64,000 bases of DNA, from contig MCGO01000117.1 in NCBI GenBank assembly GCA_002104985.1, positions 1 to 64,000 on the forward strand. Direction: 5' to 3'. The DNA comes from Rhizoclosmatium globosum (taxonomy: Eukaryota > Chytridiomycota > Chytridiomycetes > Chytridiales > Chytriomycetaceae). The notes under the pieces are model-generated. The model was given only the letters and a program-made list of their open reading frames with translations. It was not told where the DNA came from and made no database searches. This document shows positions 1-12,100 of the stretch, piece by piece. The stretch's first letter is position 1, and the number at the start of each line of letters is the position of its first letter. Both the position numbers and the translations under genes were made by a program.

Positions 1-1112
1 GTCCAACTTGATCGCTGAGAAGCTTGGAAACGAGTCATTCTTGAAGAATTTGTCTGACCTTCAACAGCTCAAGAAGTTTGCGAATGACACCACCTTCCAA
101 AAGCAGTGGATGGACATCAAGTACAGAAACAAGGTCCGTCTTGCTCAGCACATCCAGGCCCACTGTGGTATTGAGGTTTCTCCAGACGCTTTGTTCGACA
201 TTCAGGTTTGCTTCCATGCAATGTATCATCCAACGTGCTTACAATTTTTACAGTGCAAGCGTTTCCATGAGTACAAGCGTCAGTTTATGAACATTCTTGG
301 AGTTATTTTCCGTTACAAGAAGCTGAAGGAGATGTCCCCACAGGACCTTGCGAAACAAACCAAGAAGGTGGTCATCTTTGCTGGAAAGTCCGCTCCAGGA
401 TACTACATTGCCAAGCTTATCATTAAGCTTATCAACAATGTGTCTGCTATCATCAACGACGACCCAAAGACTGCGGAGTACTTGAAGCTTGTGTTTATTC
501 CAAACTACAATGTTTCCCTTGCTGGTGAGTTGAATCTAGCAGCATGTTTAGTTTTCTGACCATTCGATTTCAGAAATCATCATTCCAGCCTCGGATATTT
601 CACAGCACATTTCCACTGCCGGCACTGAAGCTTCTGGAACTTCGAATATGAAGTTTGTCTTGAACGGAGGATTGATCATCGGTACCGTCGATGGAGCAAA
701 CATTGAAATTGGCGAAGAAGTAGGGGCGGAAAACATTTGGTTGTTTGGTGCGTTGACCCCAGACGTTGAAGACATCCGTCACGCACAACGTTACCGTCCA
801 ACCATCCTCGACCCATCTCTTGACTTGGTTGTCAAGGCCATCCAATGCGGCGAGTTCGGCGAGCCATCCATCTTTGAGCCTCTCATCAACACATTGACTG
901 TCGGACACGACTTTTACATTGTCAGCAAGGACTTCAACGCATATTTGGAGACCCTTGCGGCAATTGATGAAGCTTACAAGGACAAGTCCGCTTGGGCCAA
1001 GAAGTCTATCAATGCCGCTGCTAGTATGGGTAAATTCAGCAGTGACAGATCTATTCAGGATTATGCTCAGAATATCTGGGGACTGAAGCCTGTTCCTCAA
1101 CCTTCTGCTTAA
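1..1112 (+). CDS. Glycogen phosphorylase, C-terminal part (5' truncated by window)
   Basis: Releases glucose-1-phosphate from glycogen in the cytosol with pyridoxal phosphate (PLP) as cofactor. Visible exons are 1-205, 254-524 and 574-1112, with introns of 48 and 49 nt. The hallmark stretch FDIQ-CKRFHEYKRQ is rebuilt only when the first intron is removed. The PLP-lysine signature EASGTSNMKFVLNGG lies near 630-670, followed by the family's usual C-terminus. The first intron is in frame and free of stops, so the unspliced frame reads straight through it. A poly(A)-type AATAAA occurs at about 1207. The N-terminal half lies outside the window. Identity is secure; whether there are regulatory phosphorylation sites cannot be seen. 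Confidence 0.96.
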
Positions 1113-1318
1113 GTTTCTTAGTCTCTTTATGTGTGTTTGATATTTTTGTTTTGTTTTTGTACGCTGCCACTGTTGCTGCTTCCTGAATTGTGAATTCCCT
1201 TTTGGCAATAAAGTGCGTTTGTAGTTTTTCTTGATTCGAATTTCAGTAAAGACACAAAACGAACCTTTAACGGATAAATTTATAAATTTGTCGAACATTA
1301 AAAAAGCTTGGACAAACA

Positions 1319-3133
1319 ATGCTTCCAAAACTGGTGAGGTCATATTAACCGCATATCCTTTGTAATACTGTTCGCCAGGATCTTTACCTTCTGTACCGCA
1401 TAGTTCTTGTTGTTGGTTGTGTGGCAGCTTGTTTCCTTGCCTACTTCTTTGTGCCGGGTCCAACGGATACATGGGCACTATCCACAGCAATCGCCGTTGG
1501 AGATGCACCACCATTCAAAGCAAACACAATTGTTGGTTTACTTACAACGCTCGAAGTGGCTCTCTTCACTCAATGTTCTGCTGTTCTGCTCAACCATCTC
1601 CCTCGCTTGTGGATGCAACAGCGTCGATCCAGCGTGACTCCTGCAACACTTGACGTCGCAACAACAAAAAACTTGATCCAATTGGCAGGATTGTTGTATT
1701 ACAACTCTACGGCCAATTCATGGATCCTCGCCATTATAATTCTTCTCACTGGAGTGATAGGGGCAGTCATTCACGCTGTAACTCAGCAAATGTGTTTCAG
1801 TGGACAAATGGTGTATCCTTTGGAAGCCACCATTGGTGTACCAAATACAAGCGTTTTCCCAGCAAAAATGGTTTTTGACGCATCTCTTTATGCAGACGAA
1901 TATCAAATTGCTCCTGCACCGGTTTCCACGAAAGCCTTATATGGAGGAATATTCGACGTGATTGGCGCATGTACAGGATTTGGTGGTTGTGGTTCACAAG
2001 CTATAAACTCAAGCGCTACTTTGATCACCTGTCTCAACGGTGAACTCGAATGTTTCAAAGAGATTGATGTGTACGCTGACTATCATATGGAATGCAATGC
2101 TGGATCGACAAAAGGAGATTCACACATGGGCTCAGGAGTCAAAAATGTCACCTCCCATACCTCTTTTCCATCAATTTATGTGGGGAGACGAACTAAATCA
2201 ACTTCGGCAGGTAAAAATAAAAATCTTGGAGTGAGGCCGTTTGGGACGAAACAGAATACCAACATTGAGGACCTACAAGTGATATTCCAGCAACCTCCCC
2301 AACTCAATTGGACAATTGAAGAGAAATCTAATAAGGGAGGGGCATACGTGGCTTGCTCTGTGTGGGCTGCATGGGTAAAACGCATGGAAAGCTCCGTTCA
2401 TGGCACCGTCAAAAAACAAATAGTCCATATTTACAACCAAACAAATGGAAGAGATTGCAGCCAAAAACAAACGAGTTTTACTCAGGATGATGAATATTCT
2501 GAATGCGCGCAGTCAACATTTATCAAGAATTATACCTCAGAAGATCCCCGTTCGTTTGTTTCTTCACAGTCGACTGCTTTTCTTGCTGCTCCATTTGTAT
2601 CATTGACTTTGGTATCTCAACAACTGGAAGCTATCTCGTCAGGAGACGGGAACAATAACGTCAATCTACCATGTTTTACAACAATTTCCTCGCCTAAAAC
2701 TCTTGCTTACGGAAACGCAACTTTATTGAAGATTTATGAACAAGAAATGAGGTTTGCTGTGGAGAGAATGTACAAACAGATTCTCAGTATACCTTTACTT
2801 GATCAATCAAGCACCATGCAGGTTGTGTGTAAAAATTGTACAGTGCGTGAAACTTGGTGGGTCAAGGAGAAGGCGCGGTTTATGGCACTCATTGTATCCT
2901 TGAATGTGTTCGCAGCGAGTATGGTTGTATTGTCTCTTGTATACACCATAAGGCGGTCTGATGTTCCCAGTGGATTTGTCAGAGTGATTGACATTATGAT
3001 GTTGGAATATGACCCAAATGCTGTCGTTGAGCATGATGCAGAATTCAAAATGAATGTGGAACCATCAGATACTAGTGCATTGCCACTTAAAAACTTAAGT
3101 TCTAGATCGGATGTACCATATACCCCTATCTGA
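1319..3133 (+). CDS. Membrane protein with large ectodomain, family unknown
   Basis: Exons 1319-1333 and 1379-3133 give 589 aa. The start ATG sits in a 15-nt first exon followed by a 45-nt GTGAGG...CAG intron; the large exon has no ATG at its 5' end, which is why this start was chosen. Hydrophobic segments lie near residues 8-28, 35-60 and 100-125. A Cys-containing ectodomain of about 370 residues with several N-glycosylation sequons follows, then a last membrane span (about 505-530) and a short tail. The topology resembles the paralog pair at 32.9 and 37.1 kb, but I see no clear sequence match to them. Function is unknown; a cell-surface role is only an inference from topology. Confidence 0.75.
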
Positions 3134-3181
3134 TTAGTTAAATAAACATGAGTCACTTTTAAAATTGGAAATGAACTTACA

Positions 3182-6100
3182 TCAGCTATACGTCGCTAAC
3201 GTGTCCAGCAGCTCCACGGGAGGCCAAGTGCAAGATAGGAAAGTATGTGGATTGTCATCCACTTGCTGAGTTCCTCGGTAGTCATCCTCAGCCTGCCTCA
3301 AAGTGGGACCAATCCCACCTTCGTCCAATCTCCCTTCCACCTCCTCCACCACAACGTACTCTAAACGACCTTTTACAATTCGCTGCTTCTTTGCAGGCGG
3401 TAGTTTGGAGTCATTGCCACTTGGTCCTCCATTTCCCTCACTGCTTCGACTTCCACCGCTTCGTCCACTCCCTCCACCTCTCCCTCCTCCCGGTCCTCCA
3501 CCACCTGGATCGCCGTTTCCATCATTGTTTTCAGCACCTCCTGTCCCACCACCTCGAATGTGGTGATGAACCCGCATCAACGCAATCGCCCACGTTAGAT
3601 TCTCAATGAATAAGCCGCTTTTGATGTCGCGTGGGAGACGGAAGGTGAGGCTATCACGCGAAGTAACTGCACGACCACTGCACCGTGGGTTGGAGCATTT
3701 GAATGTCTTGGCTTTCCCGATTCGTGAGATGCGACCGCAAAAGCACATGATTGTTGACCCAATCTAGTGAACAGTGAACAGGTTAAATAAAGTAAAATGT
3801 ATGAGATTCTTACTTCAGTCACTATGACTACAGCCTTGATCTTTCCAACTCTGCCAACAAGAGGAAACGCAGGATCAAATTCTTTGCCCATCATTTTCTT
3901 CATTGTGGGTATATGCCAGGCAGGTCCACCAGGATTAAAGAATGCGCCGTCATTTTCCGACTTTTTGTACGCCATTACTGTGGTTTGTTTCCTGATGGAA
4001 GCATGAGCCGCATATGAAAGGACTGTCTTGACCCATTCTAAGACAGAGGAGGTTAGATTCAAAATTAAGTGATCAATCATACTCACTTGGAATACCATCC
4101 TTCCCAGAAGTCACTTTCCTGTTTGTGGTTTTGGAGTTGAAGTCAGAAGTAGCGTATGAGTCAGCACCAGAATTCCATTCCGCGGCAGATCGACGAACTT
4201 GTTGAGCGTACTTGTTCAATTTGTCCTGTGCGTTCTTGAGCAGGCGTGACAAAAGGTTTGTGTCATCTCCACCACTGCCTCCATCACCACCTCCATCAAA
4301 AGTGACATTGAATTCATTTCGCATCTTTTTCAACTCCTTATCCACTCTCCCCACTTCATCCAGAAAATCATTTTCCTCCTCCACCACATTCATGTCATCT
4401 GGGCCAGAAGTTGGTTTACGAACCATTCTTGCTGACGCGCGAAGATCCTTCAACCTAGCGTCCAATTCCTGTTCCGCTGCAAGCACAAGATTTTCCAGTC
4501 GCAATGTTTCTTTTGATACAACTTGATCACCAGAGGCGTATTGAACAAGATCCAGTACAGCAGCAGCGACAAGACTCCGCAACTCCACCACAGCCTCAAG
4601 TTGATCAATGGCTCTGTCTCGAAACGATTGAAGTGTGCTGATGCGTTTCTGAAGACGACAAATCACTGCTTCAAATCCAACTCCAATCTGAACAACATGA
4701 CCGGTACTCGCCATCTGCGTTTCCACTGTTCTCCCACCTGGATCACTGCTCAACAATAAACGAGATGTTCCAAACGCATTCCGAAACGCAGACTGAACCG
4801 CTTTTGATGGATTTGTGATCCAAACATCAGGACTGTGGAAGGATCCCATCCGAGATTTGAATAGTTCAGTATCTTCAGCATGCACTGCGCCCAATTTGAC
4901 AGAGTCGTAACGAAAGGATCCAAAGTTGTGTTGCCGAGCATAAACAATCATGGCATCTTCCAGTTTGCGGCGGTGCTTTGCAGAACATTCATTCTGAATT
5001 CGATTTCGGAGGTACCGAACCAAGTGTGATGCATGCCGATATTCCTCGCGTGCCTTCGGGTTTGATGGATTTGCAGCGTAGTATTTTCGAGTCTCAGCCA
5101 TCTCTTTGAAAGAATCAGACAATAACTCTTGGACTTCATTAAAGCTGACATCAATGGAATCGCGGTTGACTGCGGGTGTTGTTGTTGGATAACGTCGAGG
5201 GGCGTTTTTGTATGAATATTGTTTCATAATCTGTCCTAATTCTTTGGTGTTCATGTGGTGAGTTTGAAGCGGCAACATTGATTTGAAGATTCCAGTTTCC
5301 CTGTCATACGTAATGCTGATTGCACCTGGCCTATACGTCACGAATTTATTCTTGGACGTCGGGAAGTTGATTGTTGAGTTCTTTGTCAGACGAAGGTGGA
5401 TGACATTCCTTGCACTCGCAAATATCTTGAATCCCAGTGGATGAACAACAAGCCTCTGACAGAGCGGACCTCCTTTTTCTAAAGCCAGACGCATCAAGTT
5501 CAAGTAATGCAAATTGACAGAAGGGAAACTAGGCGGCCATGGAATGTCTCTGGTGGGTTCATCACAAGAATCAAGGAAATAGCCTTCAATGTGTGGAGCT
5601 GTTTGTTTGTTCTGATCAAAGACTGCAGACTGCATCCCCCGAACTTGAGAGTCAGGAAGTCTGGGAAATATGGTGTGACCATCAACTGAGAGATATCGAC
5701 GATTTGAGTGGCTGAACTGTTCATGGAATGATTTTCCTGGTTGAATGTGTTGGATTAGGAAAGCGGAATGAAAGAGATGATGTCAAAGAAAGGAAAAAAG
5801 ATTACCTAATTTCAGGCCAGTTGTAGCCCATGTCTTGTATCTCGCAATAGCACCTTTGAATGCAGCCTGCACAACACCTGTGTTGTTGAGCTGTTCACCG
5901 ATTTTGTTTTCCAAGAATCCTTCATTCCCAAACAACAAATACTTGCTCTTGCTCAGCTTAAATATATCAGTGAACAAGTTTACAAGATCATCTCGGCATA
6001 AATGTGTGATGTTGACATATGGTGTTGAAGATACTAGTCGTGTTCCAGTTTCCAGACACAAGCCCCACTGAACAGGCTGGATATATTGGAGAATAGAGGT

Positions 6101-9100
6101 CTTGAACGAGGTTCGTAGTTGAGCCAGAGTTAGCTGGGAGTTGTCCTCTGGGGCTTCGTCTTCTTCATCCACTCCCTCTTCCATTTGAACTCCAACACCT
6201 CCGCCAACTCCAACTCCAACTCCAACAGGTATTTCAACATCAATTTCTTTCACGGGCTTGATGACAAATGAAACGACAAGAGCATCGAGAAACTGGGAAA
6301 GAGCCTTGGCATAAAAGTTGCCTCCAACAGCAGGCCGAACTCCGGTGATGATTGCTGGATACCTGTAACGCTCAATATTATTTCGCGACTGTATAGTATC
6401 ATCGATTTCATTTTCCACTTGATAGGCAGGCAGATTCATGACATACTGATAGATGGAAAGTTCATGTGGACTCAAAGAACTCAGATTCACTTGATGATCA
6501 GTACCAACCAGAAACCCATCAACCATGCTGAACGGGCCAGTTTCGATAATCACATTCATGGCTCTAGTGGTACCAAGCTCTGCATCAGTCAAAGGGACTT
6601 TGGAATCAGGGAAGCGATTAAACAAGAGATTCGAAAAACATTGTGCAGCATCATGAAGATTTTGAACTGGTATGGCTTGACCAACACCTGGTGCAAGCCG
6701 AACTCGATAAACAACCTCTCCAGATGAATCTTCACTTGTATTCTGTTGGCGTGGAACATAGTCCTCATTATCTCCACCCTGAAGACTTTCTTCATCATCA
6801 CTATTGTCTGCTTTAGCCTCCTTTGCAGCCTTCTTTTCTCTCTTCAAGTCATCTTCAAGCCAGATGCTCAGACTCAGTTTCAACGCTGAGATGCTAGAGT
6901 CTTTCAAGTACACTGCAAGGTAATGTTCCTTGTTGGGGATGTTGAAGCCAGATTCTGGATCCAAAAGTTGAGTAACAACAGCAGTCCTTAAGAGCGCGAG
7001 CTGTTTGGCAGAGTGGTCCGTCGGATAATACCAATACTGTCCAGAATCGGTGATGAACCCAACAGCTCCGTCATTCATTTCTTCTTCCCAAACTTGAAGC
7101 GATTCACTGGTATTTGCTGCTCCCAACAACATGCCCAAGATGATCATTCGATCCCAACAACTCGACTTTGAAAGTTTGAGCCCATCAAGTTCTGTGACAA
7201 TATCAAACAGAATTCTCAGTGGATTTGAATTTTTATCTCCAAACAGGTCGCGTAGAATCTCAAGAAGATGTTGAGGTTGCTGGCCAGCAGACAGACGATT
7301 ATTCTCAATCTCAGGGCTCTGGTTTCTTTTGAATGTTGGAGAGTCCAGAAACGATAATATTCTGTGGTGGACTGGAAACTGATTCTGATCTTCGGGCGGA
7401 CCATTTTGAAGTCTGATGTTTACAGCGGCTGCATGCAACTTGTTGAACAAATTGATGGTTCCAGGAGTCAGAACATGGACAGTGTCAAAGATCAAGGTTG
7501 AAAGATCCACGTAAGCTTTGAGTGACTGTCTTTCAGCTTCGTTTGGAACCGTTCCTATTCAACAAAAGGGAAAGAATAAGAGAAATGAAGAGGAGTATAA
7601 AGATATCAGAGACATAAAGTAAACATACCATAAGCTACATATGTATTCAAGAAATGCTGTTCGTGGTCTTTCTTGTCAACCGTCATCCTTTTCCGCTCCA
7701 GTATCATGTCTGCTTGTGCGGCAGTCATGTCCCTAAAACCAGAAAAGATAAGTTCTTTGATGACAACAATGAAGTTGAAGAATGCTCACGCAAGATCAAT
7801 CTGTTCTTGGGTTGCATCATCAGCAAGGTTGCGACGGTTCACAAACGCTTGTTTCAGGTGACGTTCCTGCTCTTCCTTGAGAATCTTGATTACTTTGGGA
7901 GCCATTTGTTTTATCTTTTTGTTGTCTAGTTCAAAGATGGAAGTGTCAATCTCGTGTCGAGGTTGTTTCTAGGTATTTGGGTAAGGTTACATAACGTTCT
8001 GTAATTCAAACATTATACCAAGACTTGAACTTCCTCAATGCGGCCTTCACTCTTGGTCTCGTCACTCTTGGTCTCAAAATCTCCAGTCTTGTTCTGTTTG
8101 AAAAGCGGCAGAAACAAGGCCTCGTATTGATTGTTGTTGGACCAGTTACGCGGAACCTCGCCCAGTTGCGGAACTCGTTGTGAAGGCATAGTACCAGACA
8201 AGTGGGCTCCTTTGTATCCACGAGTGTGTTTGAAGGTAAATTTGGACCCATCTGAGGAAACAACAACTGGACGGATATTCAAGACTTTTGAATCAGACGG
8301 AAGAATATTGGTTTGAAGTGTCAGATTCGGAAAGTTGTGCTGAGGAAATACAAAATCCCAGTCTTCATCATTGAAGCGCTCTTGAACTCTTTGATGCAGG
8401 ACAAAATCAAGAGTGAGCTGCGCGCCACCTTCAAAACGTTGCTCCATATACTGCAGAGTTTCTTCCAGCTTTAACCACCTTTGAACTACTGCGCGCATGT
8501 TCACATATCCAAGCTTCGAGATAGACTGAGGAGACGACATGGATTGTGCGACCCGACCTCGACCAAAGTGGGTTGCGATTGCTGCGTTCAAAACAAGATT
8601 GTTGGAATTCTTGAACTTTGGGTGACGGGACAAGAGCTTCCTTATGACTGTGTTGAAGTTGTTGCGATACACAGAGGCATTGTCTTGACTGATAGACACA
8701 GAAACAAGAGAGACAGGCTGTTCATGTACCAAGCCAGCAACAAAGTTTTGGATTCCAACAGCAACAGAGTGGCCTCGAACACGTCGAAGAGTATCATTCC
8801 AAGCTGGAGAAATAAGTTCATTCCATAGATAGACTTGGGTCTTGTTGCCGCCAGGACTTATGAACGACTGAGAAATGGAATAGAGTCTTTGATGTGACTC
8901 TTTCCCCACGTGGAGCAAATGAGTTGTTTGAGATCGAAAATCCCGAAGAACCACAGTCTCGCCCATAAGAATTGAGTGAAGACCCAACACTTTGATTTTG
9001 GCAGAAACAGGTTGGTTCTTGGTGGGGTTGAAAGACGTTGTAGCCAGCACTTGAAACAAAGGTAGAATCTATTGTTGAATGCTCGGTTTTAATACTTGGA

Positions 9101-12100
9101 AAGAAGTGGAAGAATAGAAAAACATACATGTGATATCTTTGAATCCTTATTCTTGAAGAACACAACACCAAGCTCCGTAGCTCCTGAAAACGTCATTGGT
9201 TCTTTGGTGAAATCAGGTGCTTTCGAATAGTGCTTGAACAAGACAGACCCAGAACACCATTCTCCATTTGTAAACGTTGGCCCATTGTCAGCAAGGCCGT
9301 TCAGTAACGTCAACGCTGATTGGAATACGTGATGCATACCATTCTTTTGTACTTTGAGGCTGCGACCAATAACCTTCTTGTTGAGCAAAGAAAGTCCAAT
9401 CAACATCAGTTTGCTCAAGTCCATCAGCTCTGTGTAGTTTTCAGAAGACTGGAGAAATGACGCGGGACTGATTGGAGTGGCATCAATGAACAGCTGACAC
9501 TCTCCCAAACCTGGTCAAATGATGAGTTTCGATACTTAATTCAACAACAAACACTCACCATATGCCTCTCCCATCTCAACGTCTTCATTATCGTGCAAAA
9601 CGTCAACACCACCAACAACAACGTTTCCAACTGCATCAACTTGAAGATCAAGACGGTGCTGGTTGTCCTGAGCAACTTGGACTCGGTGTTGATGAATGGG
9701 GGTGTTCAATAAACGCGCACTGTTTGTCCAGTGCAGAGTTTCCACAATAACCCCAGTCACATTCTTGATCCCGCCCTTCTTGTTGTACTGCTGAACTGCA
9801 CCAAACAACTCTATTGCCTCCTTGTCACTCAGCTTGGATTTATTGGCTGCTGCGAAATCAAGTCGGTGCGCCAAGTACGGACCATAGCTTTGAGAAACGT
9901 CTTGATTCTTCACGGCGTGATATACGTTGGTCAAGTCAACGTCAGTCGGATCACCATTTGTGAATGCCTGCCAGGTAGCAGCCAGTTGGCGAAGAACAAT
10001 GAAGTCATGAAGTTTAAACTCCCGATTTGTCATGGCTGTCCGTGGAGGTTTCAACTGTTTTCCATCATTGGTCTTGATCCAAATTGGATAACTGCCTGGA
10101 CGCATAGAGTGAGCTGCTGTTGCTGGATGATTGACTGAATACACGTGACTTGATCCCATTTCGAAGGCCTGGTTTACTAGACGAGCGTCCATAATCCCAA
10201 GCGAAGTGACACAGCGAGAGGCGTCAGAACCAGCCACCAATTGTCGATTCACAACTGAGTTGGCACTTGTGGATGGAGTGACAGTAGTAGTTGGATCAGC
10301 CAGAGCCGGAGAATCTGGAGAATCTGGAGAATCAGGAGCAAGGGGAGCAACAGGGGCTACAGGAGATACGAGGGCTACGGGAGCGACAGAAGCAACAGAA
10401 GCAACGGGAGCAACGGGAGCAATGGGAACAGTAGGAACAGCGGTAACGGCTGGATCATAGTTTGGATGTGACTCAATCATGTGTCGAATCAAGTCTTGAC
10501 AATATCCATCTTGAAGGCAGACAGGACAAGTATCGTCCTATAGCAGTATACCACGTAAGTAAAATATAAAATTGGCAAGATTCAAAACAAACCGTTGATC
10601 CAGCTTTAGGTGAGTTTGAAATAAGTCGAGCAAGATGGGTGTTGAAAAGATTGGCATCTGTGTATGATCCTCTCGAGGGAACAGTAGACCGTAATGAAGC
10701 AGGTCGATGAAAATGTTGAGCCAACAGGTGGGCTTCAAACGCAGCCAATGTTGCAGCGTCACTTGACTTTTGGTGAGAAGTCCGACACAGTGGACAGAAG
10801 CCATTCTAAGTGTTGAAATTAGTATGACAAACGAAAATGAAATTTCATACCAAGAAGTGTTGTTCGGTAAAGACCTCTGCAAGTCGATAATCTTGATTCT
10901 GCAATTTGTCCATTAGTATGAAGTGCTCCTTCTTCCAAGCTTCTCCGCTGTCTGGTCGAGGGCGTTGAGGCCAGCTTCCAAAAACAGAGCTACTTTGTCT
11001 TTCTTGTCTTCCTCCACCAAGTACATTGGATGTTCCGACAACACCTTTGACCCCACCACCTCCAAGTACATTCGATGACCTTCCGAGAATTCCAAATCCA
11101 CCACTGCTGACAGACGTGAATTGTTTGTCCGCAACAAACAAACTTTGACGTTCTGTTCCAATTATACCACTCCCGCTCCGACCTCCACCAATACCAGTAG
11201 AACCACTCCTGTTCCCACTTCCACCTCCACTCCCACCAACACCAGTAGAACCACCACCGTTCCCATTCCCACCAGCACCAGCACCAGCAGCAACACCAAC
11301 ACCAACACCTACACCAACATCAACATCAACATCAATCTCTGGTTCATCCATCAAAGAAGCAGCACCAGCCTTGACCATGAGCGCCAAAGTCACTTTGTAC
11401 ATGGCTTCATGAATGGCCTCAACATTGGCAACCTTCTTTCCAAGAACTGGTTCAGCACACACACCAACGTCCAGGAGTATCTTTGGACAGAACAGATACC
11501 TAAAAAGCAAAACGCGTCAACTCCAACAAGACTAATATAAAAAAGAGAACTAACCGATTCAGCGACAAGATAAACACAACAGTCGGAACAACGTTTCGCC
11601 TTCGAGATACCAACTCCTGCCTAAACTGTTCCAACCTTCCACTCAGAGGAAATATAGTAGCGGCGTGAGTTTCTCGCAGCACATCAAAAGTTGCTTGATT
11701 GATACTGTAGCTCCAGTCCCCTGTGAAACAGCTGCAGTGATCCAATCCATCAATCATACCCTGAGGACACTTGTATAGTTGAGGTACTATACTGAACTGC
11801 GTTTCACCCTCCAGATTGTTTTCAGCATTGTGTCTGCGCACGGAAATAATGCGATTTCGAATCGCAATCAAGGCAGACCCAGCTGGATGAATGAACCCAA
11901 ACTGAGATTCAAAAGAGGCCAGAGCTTCATGGATGGTCATATTGTCAATAGTATCCAAAAAGGATTGACAAATAAGTAGCGACTGTGATGTACTCAAGAC
12001 CCTATCATAAGCACGAGCAAACAAACGATAGCGTGGCCTCAGGGTGTTGGGAATAAACGACGTACTGCCATCAACGTAGATAGAACCTTGAGGTACTTTG

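Noticed and set aside
3247..3609. Plus-strand Pro/His-rich open frames opposite the Gly-rich end of the giant gene
   Set aside because: They are antisense to a Gly-rich coding stretch; composition follows from the opposite strand and there is no conserved motif.
10206..10460. Collagen-like Gly-x-x plus-strand frame
   Set aside because: Antisense of the Pro/Val/Ala repeat in exon 10 of the giant gene.
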